64,000 nucleotides of DNA from Pseudobacteroides cellulosolvens ATCC 35603 = DSM 2933 (lineage in GTDB: Bacteria; Bacillota; Clostridia; Acetivibrionales; DSM-2933), in the NCBI RefSeq assembly GCF_001262605.1, contig NZ_LGTC01000001.1, forward strand, positions 2,461,501 through 2,525,500, written 5' to 3'. The notes beneath the pieces were generated by a model. The model was not told the DNA's origin, searched no databases, and saw nothing but the letters and a program-made list of their open reading frames with translations. The position numbers and the translations under genes were made by a program. Positions 30,159 to 37,049 of this stretch are shown here, piece by piece; the stretch's first letter is position 1, and each line of letters begins with the position of its first letter.

Positions 30159-30509
30159 ATGGAAGAGAAAATCTTAAAAGCAATTGAAGCTTTAACTGGA
30201 AAAGTAGATAATATGGCTAAAGATATTGAAGCTATGAAAACTGATATTAGTATGACGAATACTGATATTGGTATTATGAAAACTGATATTGATATGATGA
30301 AAACTGATATTGATATGATGAAAACTGATATATCAGTAATAAAGCAGAAGGTTGATGCTATCAATGACCAAACTGCTGACTTGACGGAATTCCGTACCGA
30401 AACAAGGCAAAAGCTAGAATTGATTGAAAACGGCATCGAAGTATTGGGTAAGGAAGATTTTAAAAACAAGGTTGAGTTAGTTGAGATAAAAAAGAAAATT
30501 GCTAAGTAA
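30159..30509 (+). CDS. Coiled-coil protein with a repeated heptad
   Basis: The product is 116 aa and starts at the ATG after GGAGGTTGAT. Its centre repeats KTDIDMM-like heptads (residues about 27-62), encoded by 21-bp repeats at 30228-30336, followed by more helical sequence (KQKVDAINDQTADLTEFRTE). The whole protein is likely one long coiled coil, soluble, with no signal peptide. It resembles small coiled-coil proteins of unknown function scattered in Clostridia and some phages. It lies between DUF255 fragments B and D, read opposite to them. Confidence 0.7.
   Translation: MEEKILKAIEALTGKVDNMAKDIEAMKTDISMTNTDIGIMKTDIDMMKTDIDMMKTDISVIKQKVDAINDQTADLTEFRTETRQKLELIENGIEVLGKEDFKNKVELVEIKKKIAK
30228..30336 (+). 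repeat. 21-bp tandem repeat inside the coiled-coil gene
   Basis: Units of 21 nt (core ATGAAAACTGATATT) follow one another about five times and encode seven-residue steps. Exact units at 30295-30336 suggest recent expansion. Copy number may vary between strains without breaking the frame. Confidence 0.75.
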
Positions 30510-30550
30510 TATTATATTTATTCATTTTTAAAATTGCTATTAATAACTGA

Positions 30551-30778
30551 CATGTCATCAATGACAAGTCGACCATGTACCCTACTACGAATAGCCCACG
30601 GACAAGAATACAGCCTTGCACTTTGAGCTTTTTGATATGCTTCTTTACCCCATGGATACCAATCTACAGGGTTATAAGCGTGTTGGAGTAAGTAGGGCGA
30701 CTTTTCATTTATCAATCTGTTAGCTTTTCTTGCCTTTGCTTGTTCTTTTTCAGGTAATGTCTTTATTAAATACTCCAA
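30551..30778 (-). pseudogene. DUF255 5'-end fragment (copy D)
   Basis: On the minus strand it reads [36 protein letters not shown] and then, after a small deletion, codons for FLSVGYS in another frame. An 18-bp insertion (30570-30587, TAGTAGGGTACATGGTCG on the coding strand) sits exactly between the Ser and Thr codons, where the other copies carry 17 bp. Codons for TCH follow and homology ends. The sequence is distinct from copies A, B and E, so it represents another source. Confidence 0.8.
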
Positions 30779-31071
30779 TCTTCGTATTTGGTTTTAGTAT
30801 ACCAACATTCCAATGAGAGTATTCAGTAACAAAAAACACCAGCTTATTAGCCTGACGCTCTCTTATTTGTAATATCGCTAACAATATCATTAAATGTGCT
30901 GGCAAATTGTTTTAATGCTGTTTCAGAGTCTTAAGCTGGAAGTGATAATAAATCTACTTATCTTAATTATTTTTATTTCAATTAAGAATTTTTGTTGAGG
31001 GTTATAAAAAAATTTCAGTTTATAGGGCATACATAATAAAAAATAAGGCAATATTTTTTTCGGGTGATGCT
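30779..31071. other. Intergenic stretch without a gene
   Basis: AT-rich sequence between DUF255 fragment D and the germination-gene debris. I see no coding frame, hairpin or repeat that I can support. Confidence 0.4.
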
Positions 31072-31489
31072 ATGTTTAAAAACCATCGAATTAAAAATAC
31101 TAAAAATACCTTAAACAATAATGAAGCTACTAAAAATTCAGAAAAAGATTGTCTAGTTAAATCTCTAGAGTGAAAGATCAAACGAAGGTACACATAAAAA
31201 ACAGCGGCATTATTTCAAAATCAGTTCAAGAAGGTGATTAGCAAATATGCTTATACTTGTCATTATAGTATATTCATTATTAGCATTTTTTGAATTTAGG
31301 TTCTTATACAAAAAAAACGGTGGAATGACTTTTGGACAAACATAGTATTGGGGAGAAAAAGTGAAGAACAGTGTTTTAAATGCATATTCCGGCACGGATG
31401 CAGCCGAAATACCCACTAAGGTTATCCAAGAAACTACAGGAAAAGCTGAATATAAAACAAATTATGTAAAGATAGTAAACATACAATAA
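31072..31489 (+). pseudogene. Debris of a ger-type spore germination operon
   Basis: Three short pieces follow each other on the plus strand. (1) 31072-31173, behind a GGGTGA site, encodes 33 aa ending NSEKDCLVKSLE, like the N-terminus of GerAA-family receptor subunits. (2) 31170-31241 encodes VKDQTKVHIKNSGIISKSVQ and a short end, like the C-terminus of Ger(x)C lipoproteins. (3) 31247-31345 encodes MLILVIIVYSLLAFFEFRFL..., like the small membrane ORF often found in ger operons. The same frame continues past TAG to 31489 with an unrecognised tail. I infer an internally deleted germination operon. The family matches are by eye and short. Confidence 0.4.
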
Positions 31490-31501
31490 TGTCTTAATGG
31501 A

Positions 31502-31531
31502 ATACTCTCAAAAATGTGAGGGTATTTTTTT
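31502..31531 (+). terminator. Rho-independent terminator
   Basis: Stem ATACTCTCA (31502-31510) pairs with TGAGGGTAT (31517-31525) around a 6-nt loop and is followed by seven T's. It ends the plus-strand germination-gene remnant just upstream. Confidence 0.8.
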
Positions 31532-31631
31532 AACTTTAAAGTTTTTCTTAACTAAAGAGGTAAAGTGCATATTTTTTAAAATTCAGATAAATAGCAGGTT
31601 TGAAGGTTGTTGCCTTTGCAGTATTTACACA

Positions 31632-31702
31632 AATGACATGTTCTTTGAATACAGGTCAGCTATAGTCAATAGACAGGAAGATAGGTTTATCTTCTGACTT
31701 GG
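31632..31702 (-). pseudogene. DUF255 5'-end fragment (copy E)
   Basis: The fragment contains only codons for about [10 protein letters not shown], then YS, the identical 17-bp insertion (31642-31658) and ACATGTCA, after which homology fades. It is almost identical to the gene at 25102 over its length. The front half has been replaced by unrelated DNA. The matching 42-bp upstream repeat lies 200 bp further right at 31911. Confidence 0.85.
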
Positions 31703-31910
31703 TGCATACAAAACCTGATGATAGTACAAATGATTTTGAAAGAATTCAGAAGTCAGAAGTTCATCAATAGTGGCAGATTTATTGAAGTTGACAAAAAGGC
31801 AAAAGAGAAAAATAATTGCTCATACATTGAATATTTATAGAAAAAAGAGAAGAGAAAAAAAGATCTCAATAGAGAGTTACCCCTATTAAGACCTAATTTT
31901 ATTAATTATT
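31703..31910. other. Short unassigned stretch between fragments E and the 42-bp repeat
   Basis: About 200 bp, partly A-rich on the plus strand, which I cannot assign to a gene. It has replaced the front part of DUF255 copy E, whose upstream repeat survives at 31911. Confidence 0.4.
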
Positions 31911-31952
31911 TACCACCAAACTATTATTTGAAAGAAAGCATTTATATATTCA
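31911..31952 (-). repeat. 42-bp direct repeat, copy 3
   Basis: This copy has the same motif as at 25171 and 29886 with two or three differences. It is fused directly to the broken end of DUF255 fragment F, which shows that rearrangement has occurred at this point. Confidence 0.85.
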
Positions 31953-31954
31953 AC

Positions 31955-32095
31955 TATAGACAGGAAGATAAGTTTATCTTCAAACTTGGCTTTATCAAAG
32001 GCATTCTGACTCCACAGGTACCAGTTAACAGGATTATTTGCGTGTTGTAGTAGATATGGCAACTTTTCTTTCTCTAATCTATTTGTTTTTCGATA
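31955..32095 (-). pseudogene. DUF255 5'-end fragment (copy F)
   Basis: On the minus strand it reads [20 protein letters not shown], then [17 protein letters not shown] and LIFLSI, where it ends and joins the 42-bp repeat. It is cut about 20 bp before the CHWCH site, unlike the other copies. A frame shift near the start and several replacements (Leu for Pro in WYPW and in KPIF) show long decay. Confidence 0.75.
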
Positions 32096-32221
32096 TTCTT
32101 CATTTTTTCAATCATATTTTACCATCCACCAGAACAATGTTAATATCTTTAATCATATTATTTTACCCTGATAAACAGTATATATTAAGTTATATATGCA
32201 TAAAACTTTCAGATGTTTTTA

Positions 32222-32608
32222 TTAGGAATTTTTATTTAATTTCTCTTGTATCATATTTACATACTCATCTATTACATCTTTTTGGCCATATAATTCTATA
32301 TATTGTTCCGCGTATAACTTTATCCATTTGATAAACTCTTCATTTGATACTATCGTTTTAATATCCTCATTAAAGAAAGGAGCATATCCAATAAATTCTA
32401 TATTACCATCGCCAATATAAGATCTCTCTTTTTTTTCATCTTTATCATACCATTCCGACATTCTAACACAGCAATATTCACTAAGACCATATGAATATCT
32501 ACCTTGCTTACTCAAGTGTCTTAATATTGTATCAACACAATCTAATGGTGAAAAATAATTCTCTATTAATTTTACTTTTTCAGTATCATTATTTATAATT
32601 CTACACAT
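32222..32608 (-). CDS. Probable immunity protein (CdiI-like)
   Basis: The product is a 128-aa acidic, soluble protein. The segments DTILRHLSKQGRYSYGLSEY and VSNEEFIKWIKLYAEQYIEL recall a family annotated as ribonuclease toxin immunity protein CdiI; this is a resemblance by eye. It starts at the ATG after AGGAGGGTAAT, 9 bp downstream of a gene whose C-terminus looks like a toxin domain. That order is the classic toxin-then-immunity arrangement. The start and spacing support a real two-gene unit. The functional name is an inference. Confidence 0.6.
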   Translation of the reverse strand: MCRIINNDTEKVKLIENYFSPLDCVDTILRHLSKQGRYSYGLSEYCCVRMSEWYDKDEKKERSYIGDGNIEFIGYAPFFNEDIKTIVSNEEFIKWIKLYAEQYIELYGQKDVIDEYVNMIQEKLNKNS

Positions 32609-32617
32609 ATTACCCTC

Positions 32618-33487
32618 CTATTTGATTACTGGATGAAAATTCGTCAAATTACCAGCATCATCTAAATACCCTAAAAATTTTATATTATTTATTGTTCCTG
32701 TAACATATCTTCCAGAAATATTTCCCTTTGCTATTTGATCTTCAAGAAGATGTTTTCCCATCGTATATATCTCTGCATCAGAATATATCTTGGGATCATA
32801 TACCGTTTTTACATCATTTGCAGGTTTTGACTGTATTACCCCATCATCATATAAAACTTTTATTGGGTTAGTATTACCATTGACTTTAGGTATATCATAT
32901 TCAACCTCATATATACCATCAACATTTAAATTTCTAGTAATTCTAATGTTATAAACTCCACCTACAGATTTACTTCCATCACCCACAGCTTCGCAAAATT
33001 CTTCATAACTACAAAAATCAAGGCCTAAGCTATTTGCATCTTCCTTGAGTGCTTTATAAAATTCCTCCATATTGTGAGCCCCCTTGACTTGGGCACTTTT
33101 TCTAATAAGACCTTCACCTTCAACTAGATGTTGATATCCTGGTAATACATTAGGATCAATACCAGCACTTACTAAATCATCAACAGAATATCCCATTTTC
33201 ATCAAATCATTAGGTGTCTTACCACATTTAAGTAAATTTTTTATAGTATCATTTAAAATAGCCTTTACTATATCATCTATGTCTTTATCATCTACTTTAG
33301 GCAAAACCTCAGAAAATATGTCATTTAATGCCGCTTTCATCTGCACACCATTCATTACTTTAAGTCTTTCCTTAATATCTTCCTCCATACTTTTAATACT
33401 GCGTTGGTCTTTATTTTTATAAAGATCAGTCAATACTTCATTAAGGCGACATTTTTCTCCTGATACCGCTTGGTCTCCTACAGCCAT
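32618..33487 (-). CDS. Probable polymorphic toxin-like protein
   Basis: The product is 289 aa, starting at the ATG after AGGGGGG. There is no signal peptide. Residues about 1-130 are helical (DIKERLKVMNGVQMKAALND). The C-terminal 90 residues form a compact module with DPKIYSDAEIYTMGKHLLED, YVTGTINNIKFLGYLDDAG and a final TNFHPVIK, similar in style to C-terminal toxin domains of CDI and other polymorphic toxins. A small likely immunity gene follows at once. I cannot name the toxin class or the catalytic residues. It is cargo between DUF255 fragments F and G. Confidence 0.55.
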   Translation of the reverse strand: MAVGDQAVSGEKCRLNEVLTDLYKNKDQRSIKSMEEDIKERLKVMNGVQMKAALNDIFSEVLPKVDDKDIDDIVKAILNDTIKNLLKCGKTPNDLMKMGYSVDDLVSAGIDPNVLPGYQHLVEGEGLIRKSAQVKGAHNMEEFYKALKEDANSLGLDFCSYEEFCEAVGDGSKSVGGVYNIRITRNLNVDGIYEVEYDIPKVNGNTNPIKVLYDDGVIQSKPANDVKTVYDPKIYSDAEIYTMGKHLLEDQIAKGNISGRYVTGTINNIKFLGYLDDAGNLTNFHPVIK

Positions 33488-33788
33488 ATTATCCCCCCTA
33501 AAATTCGTCTTTTACTGCTACCTATTTTTTCCTCATATATTTTATCATAATGGCAATCTAAAACAAGATATATTAATTTTGGGGATTTGCTTTTATAATT
33601 ATTATAGTAAATAAAAATAAAGATGTCGACAATTACGAAAAATGAATTTTTCTATATTTACTACTATATTTCTTGACCTCTCAATTTACATTTATTAAAA
33701 TATCATTATAAATTTAACAATATTATATGTAAAATAAGGTAAAAGTGTTACAATAAATTGAATGGTAAACTGGTTATTGTAACACATA
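33488..33788. other. AT-rich intergenic region
   Basis: This region is the divergent gap between the toxin-like gene and the pentapeptide gene. No coding frame is seen. The right part merges into the large foldback at 33789-33893. Confidence 0.4.
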
Positions 33789-33893
33789 TATATTAAAATC
33801 AATTAATCTTTTACATTTATCTATCGCAAAATACCGTTAAAACGTTCGTTATTTTGCTCTGCTAAATGTAAGATTAATAGTGATTTTAATATA
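33789..33893. repeat. Large foldback element (MITE-like)
   Basis: Outer arms 33789-33819 and 33863-33893 are complementary over about 28 of 31 positions (left arm begins TATATTAAAATCA, right arm ends TGATTTTAATATA). Inside, GCAAAATACCG (33826-33836) pairs with CGTTATTTTGC. The resulting hairpin is about 105 nt. It lies about 65 bp before the pentapeptide gene. A similar ATTAATC-TTTACATTT word occurs near 2230. It could be a miniature element or a structured 5' region. Confidence 0.6.
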
Positions 33894-33960
33894 GTTAATG
33901 AATAAGCTGCAGGTCATCCATAATTGCACAAGTTATGGTTTATAAAAAGGAGGGCTTAAT

Positions 33961-34926
33961 ATGAAGAAGTCTGAGGCTTTGCAACACTTTTACGACAATT
34001 ATATTTTCAAAATAAGAGATAAAAAGTTAAATGAATTAAAACTTTATTTTGAAACAAATAAAGACACTCTTGCAAAAGAAATGACTGAAGCATTTAGAAG
34101 AATTTGCATTAAAGTTAAAAAATTGCAACTTGATAGCATTAAAGATAAAATTGCCCATATAGAGTTTTCTTTGTTGAGAATAAGGATATTGGAAAAGAGA
34201 TATAGTTACCTTATTGATGCCTATAGCGGCTTATATTACCTAGATAAAATAGAATGTACATCAGAATATGATGTTACCTGGGCTTTTAAATATCTGGAGG
34301 AGTTTCTTGAGGAACTGGAGCAAACCAGGAAGCTCTATATGAATAAAATACTAAGGCCTGATCTCGAAAGAATCATGTTAAATGAAATATCCCATTACAA
34401 TGAGTATATTGTTAAGCTGGCAAGATATGCACTTCCCGAATCTGTTAAAATTGCCGAGTATAATGATTTGGATAGAAAACAAGTAGTTAATATTTATGTT
34501 GGCGATTATAGAACATCTAATGCTATAGTATATCGGGAAGATAACAGGATTAAAAATTCTGGGGATATTAAGTCATGGCTTGAAGGAAAGTATGAAGACG
34601 GGTACGAAAGCGAAATTTTAAAAGAACTTGACCTATCGTACGGAGACTATGAGAGCATCAATCTAAGTAACTGTAATTTTAGCGGAAGCAATCTTTCAGC
34701 AAGCAATTTAAAAAACTCGTTATTGGTAGGTGCAATTTTTAATAATACTAACCTTGAAGGTGCTAAATTCGAAAACGCCAACCTTAGTTATAGCGATATG
34801 AGAGGAGCTATACTAAAAAATGTTGATTTTACAAGGTCAAATTTAAAAGAAGCCATCTTTCTTAGAAATGATATACAATCATTGACACTTGATGACGAAC
34901 AGAAAAAAAATATAATTCTCGTTTAA
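33961..34926 (+). CDS. Pentapeptide-repeat protein with helical N-terminal domain
   Basis: The product is 321 aa, starting at the ATG after AAGGAGGG. Residues 1-200 are charged and helical with no known domain. From about residue 230 there are pentapeptide repeats of the A(D/N)LXX type: INLSNCNFSGSNLSASNLKN, then AIFNNTNLEGAKFENANLSY and later NVDFTRSNLKEAIF. These build a right-handed beta-helix that often mediates protein binding. The role is unknown. It is cytosolic by sequence, lies at the right end of the accretion island and is followed by a hairpin that overlaps a possible DUF255 fragment. Confidence 0.8.
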   Translation: MKKSEALQHFYDNYIFKIRDKKLNELKLYFETNKDTLAKEMTEAFRRICIKVKKLQLDSIKDKIAHIEFSLLRIRILEKRYSYLIDAYSGLYYLDKIECTSEYDVTWAFKYLEEFLEELEQTRKLYMNKILRPDLERIMLNEISHYNEYIVKLARYALPESVKIAEYNDLDRKQVVNIYVGDYRTSNAIVYREDNRIKNSGDIKSWLEGKYEDGYESEILKELDLSYGDYESINLSNCNFSGSNLSASNLKNSLLVGAIFNNTNLEGAKFENANLSYSDMRGAILKNVDFTRSNLKEAIFLRNDIQSLTLDDEQKKNIILV

Positions 34927-34956
34927 TAAAGAAACACTTTCTAGTAGTTGCCTTAA

Positions 34957-35000
34957 GTGACAGTTGGAATAACCTATTGATAAAAATTAGGTTATTCTCC
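34957..35000 (-). pseudogene. Possible DUF255 fragment G, also a hairpin (34967-34997)
   Basis: On the minus strand this short piece can be read as IFI.IGYSNCH and aligns with copy C base for base over about 45 bp, ending at the same CTGTCACT point. The same bases also form a perfect 10-bp stem (GAATAACCTA with its complement, 11-nt loop) just after the pentapeptide gene and could act as its terminator. The homology is short, so this copy is the least certain. Confidence 0.4.
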
Positions 35001-35107
35001 TTATGGCATTCTTAAACTTCTTTTTCATTATTTTCTTGGCAATTCTAATCAAATCAAATATATAATTAATTTCTCAAATGAAAAATAAATTTTCATTAAA
35101 AACCATG

Positions 35108-35138
35108 TTGACATTGACGCTGCGTAAAGGTGTATAGT
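35108..35138 (+). promoter_or_regulatory. MerR-type promoter with 19-bp spacer
   Basis: TTGACA (35108-35113) and TATAGT (35133-35138) are 19 bp apart, the long spacer that MerR regulators untwist. A small dyad ACGC-T-GCGT (35117-35125) lies in the spacer. The downstream gene encodes a MerR protein, so autoregulation is likely. Confidence 0.75.
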
Positions 35139-35160
35139 AATATTGTCAGGAGGTGAGCAT

Positions 35161-35925
35161 ATGGAATATACAGTGCAAAAGCTGGGAAAAATGGCTGGAA
35201 TCAGCACCAGAACACTGCGGTACTATGATGAAATCGGGATTCTTAAGCCGGCAAGGATCAATTCTTCAGGGTACCGTATATATGGGAAGCAGGAGGTCTC
35301 ACAGCTGCAGCAGATACTTTTTTACAGGGAACTGGGCGTTAGCCTGGAAAACATAAAAATTATTCTGTCAGCACCGTCATTCGACAGTAAAAACGCATTG
35401 AGAGAGCATCATAAAAATCTTCTGGCAAGACGGGAACAATTGGACTTGTTGATTGCTAATGTTGAAAAAACAATAGCGGAATCAGAAGGGAGAATTATTA
35501 TGAGTGATAAGGAAAAATTTGAAGGTTTCAAACAAAAAATGATTGATGAAAATGAAGCAAAATACGGCAAAGAGGTCAGGGCAAAATACGGAGACGAGCA
35601 GGTTGAGAAATCAAATAAAATATTTAAAAACATGACAAAAGAACAATATGATGACTTTGAAAAACTCGGTGCAAGTGTTCTTGATACATTAAAGGCTGCA
35701 TTTGAAACAGGCGATCCAGCATGCGAGCTTGCACAAAAAGCTGCAGATTTGCACCGTCAGTGGTTAAGTTTTGCATGGGGCAGCTATACAAAAGAAGCTC
35801 ATGCAGGTATTGCTCAAATGTATGTAGATGATGAAAGATTTACAGCCTACTATGATAAAGAGCAGCCTGGTTTGGCAGTATTTTTAAGAGACGCTGTTCT
35901 CATTTATACAGGAATGAAAGAATAG
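35161..35925 (+). CDS. MerR-family regulator with TipAS ligand domain
   Basis: The product is 254 aa. The winged HTH is MEYTVQKLGKMAGISTRTLR followed by YYDEIGILKPARINSSGYR. A dimerisation helix follows, then a C-terminal TipAS-type antibiotic/ligand-binding domain (residues about 115-250, with KYGEEV-like KYGDEQVEKSNKIFKNMT and DLHRQWLSFAWGSYTKEAHA). TipA-type proteins sense thiopeptides or other drugs and activate their own operon. The start is the ATG at 35161, 8 nt after AGGAGG. No efflux or resistance gene lies next to it, so the target may be only itself or distant genes. Confidence 0.9.
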   Translation: MEYTVQKLGKMAGISTRTLRYYDEIGILKPARINSSGYRIYGKQEVSQLQQILFYRELGVSLENIKIILSAPSFDSKNALREHHKNLLARREQLDLLIANVEKTIAESEGRIIMSDKEKFEGFKQKMIDENEAKYGKEVRAKYGDEQVEKSNKIFKNMTKEQYDDFEKLGASVLDTLKAAFETGDPACELAQKAADLHRQWLSFAWGSYTKEAHAGIAQMYVDDERFTAYYDKEQPGLAVFLRDAVLIYTGMKE

Positions 35926-35940
35926 AATAAGTATCTTTAG

Positions 35941-35969
35941 GCGATTGGTAAAAACCAGTCGCTTTTTTT
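35941..35969 (+). terminator. Rho-independent terminator of the MerR gene
   Basis: GCGATTGGT (35941-35949) pairs with ACCAGTCGC (35954-35962), one G-U pair, and is followed by seven T's. Confidence 0.92.
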
Positions 35970-36073
35970 GTACACTTTATTCCACTATTTCCAACCCAAT
36001 TATTTCAGGTTGAATAAAACATCAATGTCACTTATAATCCTAAATCGAGACATGAACCTGATAGTTGCCTAAT

Positions 36074-36188
36074 CCTTAAATAATCTAAGGAACGGGGGAT
36101 GCATCTTTTCTTGGGGTTAATCAGCTTTAATTTAAAGCAGTAGGGATACCACTCATCCCGAACCCGTCAGCTAACCTCGTAGGCATTG
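36074..36188 (+). ncRNA. c-di-AMP riboswitch (ydaO/yuaA type)
   Basis: The leader holds the conserved blocks of the ydaO/yuaA riboswitch: CTAAGGAACGGGGGATGCAT, TTGGGGTTAATC, then AGGGATACCACTCATCCCGA followed by ACCCGTCAGCTAACCTCGTA and GGCATTGAG. High c-di-AMP normally switches such leaders off. It lies directly upstream of a cell-wall hydrolase gene, a common target. Confidence 0.93.
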
Positions 36189-36204
36189 AGAGGAGGAAAT
36201 CATT

Positions 36205-36855
36205 GTGAAAAAGAAGTTTTTTATCATGTTGGCTTTTTTAGCCATGGTGTTGACTTTTACCATTAGTAAAGCTCACGCCGATTATTATACCAATAGCATT
36301 TTGCTTTATGAAGGAAAAAGCGGTATTGAGGTTACAAACCTGCAAAGGGATTTGAAAAATCTAGGATACTTTATTGGCGAACCAAACGGGTATTTCGGAA
36401 GTTATACCGAGCAAACAGTTATGAAGTTTCAGAAAGATAACTATTTAGCCCAGGATGGCGTTGTAGGACGTAAAACCGCACGAGAAATAAAGGTTGACAG
36501 AGTAGCACAGACTGCAAAAACGTATATAGGTGTCCCATATTTATGGGGCGGAACTTCTCCGTCAGGCTTTGACTGTTCAGGCTTCACACAATACGTTATG
36601 AAAAAAAACGGTATATCGATATCAAGAACTACCGCTATCCAATATAATGAAGGTATATGGGTTGGGAAAAGTAGTTTGCAGCCCGGTGACCTAGTGTTCT
36701 TCTCAACCTATAAGCCAGGCCCTTCACATGTAGGTATTTACTTGGGGAGTAACAAATTTATTCATGCAAGTTCAAGTATGGGAGTGTCAATAACAGATTT
36801 CAGCAACAGCTACTTCGCTTCGCGTTATATTGGTGCTAAAAGAATATTAACATAA
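36205..36855 (+). CDS. Secreted NlpC/P60 peptidoglycan hydrolase
   Basis: This 216-aa exported enzyme probably cleaves peptide links in peptidoglycan. The signal peptide runs to about AHA at residue 25. A PG_binding_1 domain follows at residues 33-92 (LLYEGKSGIEVTNLQRDLKN). The NlpC/P60 domain (about 100-215) has the catalytic Cys124 in GFDCSGF, His175 in SHVGIYLG and a third residue, His187, in FIHAS. It starts at GTG after AGAGGAGGA. The c-di-AMP riboswitch upstream ties wall hydrolysis to c-di-AMP level, as known for related genes. Confidence 0.93.
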   Translation: MKKKFFIMLAFLAMVLTFTISKAHADYYTNSILLYEGKSGIEVTNLQRDLKNLGYFIGEPNGYFGSYTEQTVMKFQKDNYLAQDGVVGRKTAREIKVDRVAQTAKTYIGVPYLWGGTSPSGFDCSGFTQYVMKKNGISISRTTAIQYNEGIWVGKSSLQPGDLVFFSTYKPGPSHVGIYLGSNKFIHASSSMGVSITDFSNSYFASRYIGAKRILT

Positions 36856-36862
36856 AATATTC

Positions 36863-36908
36863 GGTAAGGAGTATGTATGCTATCATGTCTCATCTCCTTA
36901 CCTTTTAC
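36863..36908 (+). terminator. Rho-independent terminator of the NlpC/P60 gene
   Basis: GGTAAGGAG (36863-36871) pairs with CTCCTTACC (36894-36902), followed by TTTT. Confidence 0.85.
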
Positions 36909-37049
36909 ATACTAAAGCTGTTTTTTATCATTTCATCTTTCTTTAGCTACATTTCATAGTAAATTTAATTCTCCGATGTCTTTGAATGTTATTATTTTTG
37001 TATAAACAATGATCAATAATGTTTTGTGGTTATGAGAGGAGGATTTAAT

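Noticed and set aside
30122..30469. Minus-strand frame with repeated SVFIISI segments as a membrane protein
   Set aside because: It is the shadow of the 21-bp repeats of the coiled-coil gene on the other strand and lacks a ribosome site.
25171..31952. Repeated 42-bp sequences as a CRISPR array
   Set aside because: Copies are kilobases apart, always tied to the DUF255 upstream region, with genes between them and no regular spacers or cas genes.
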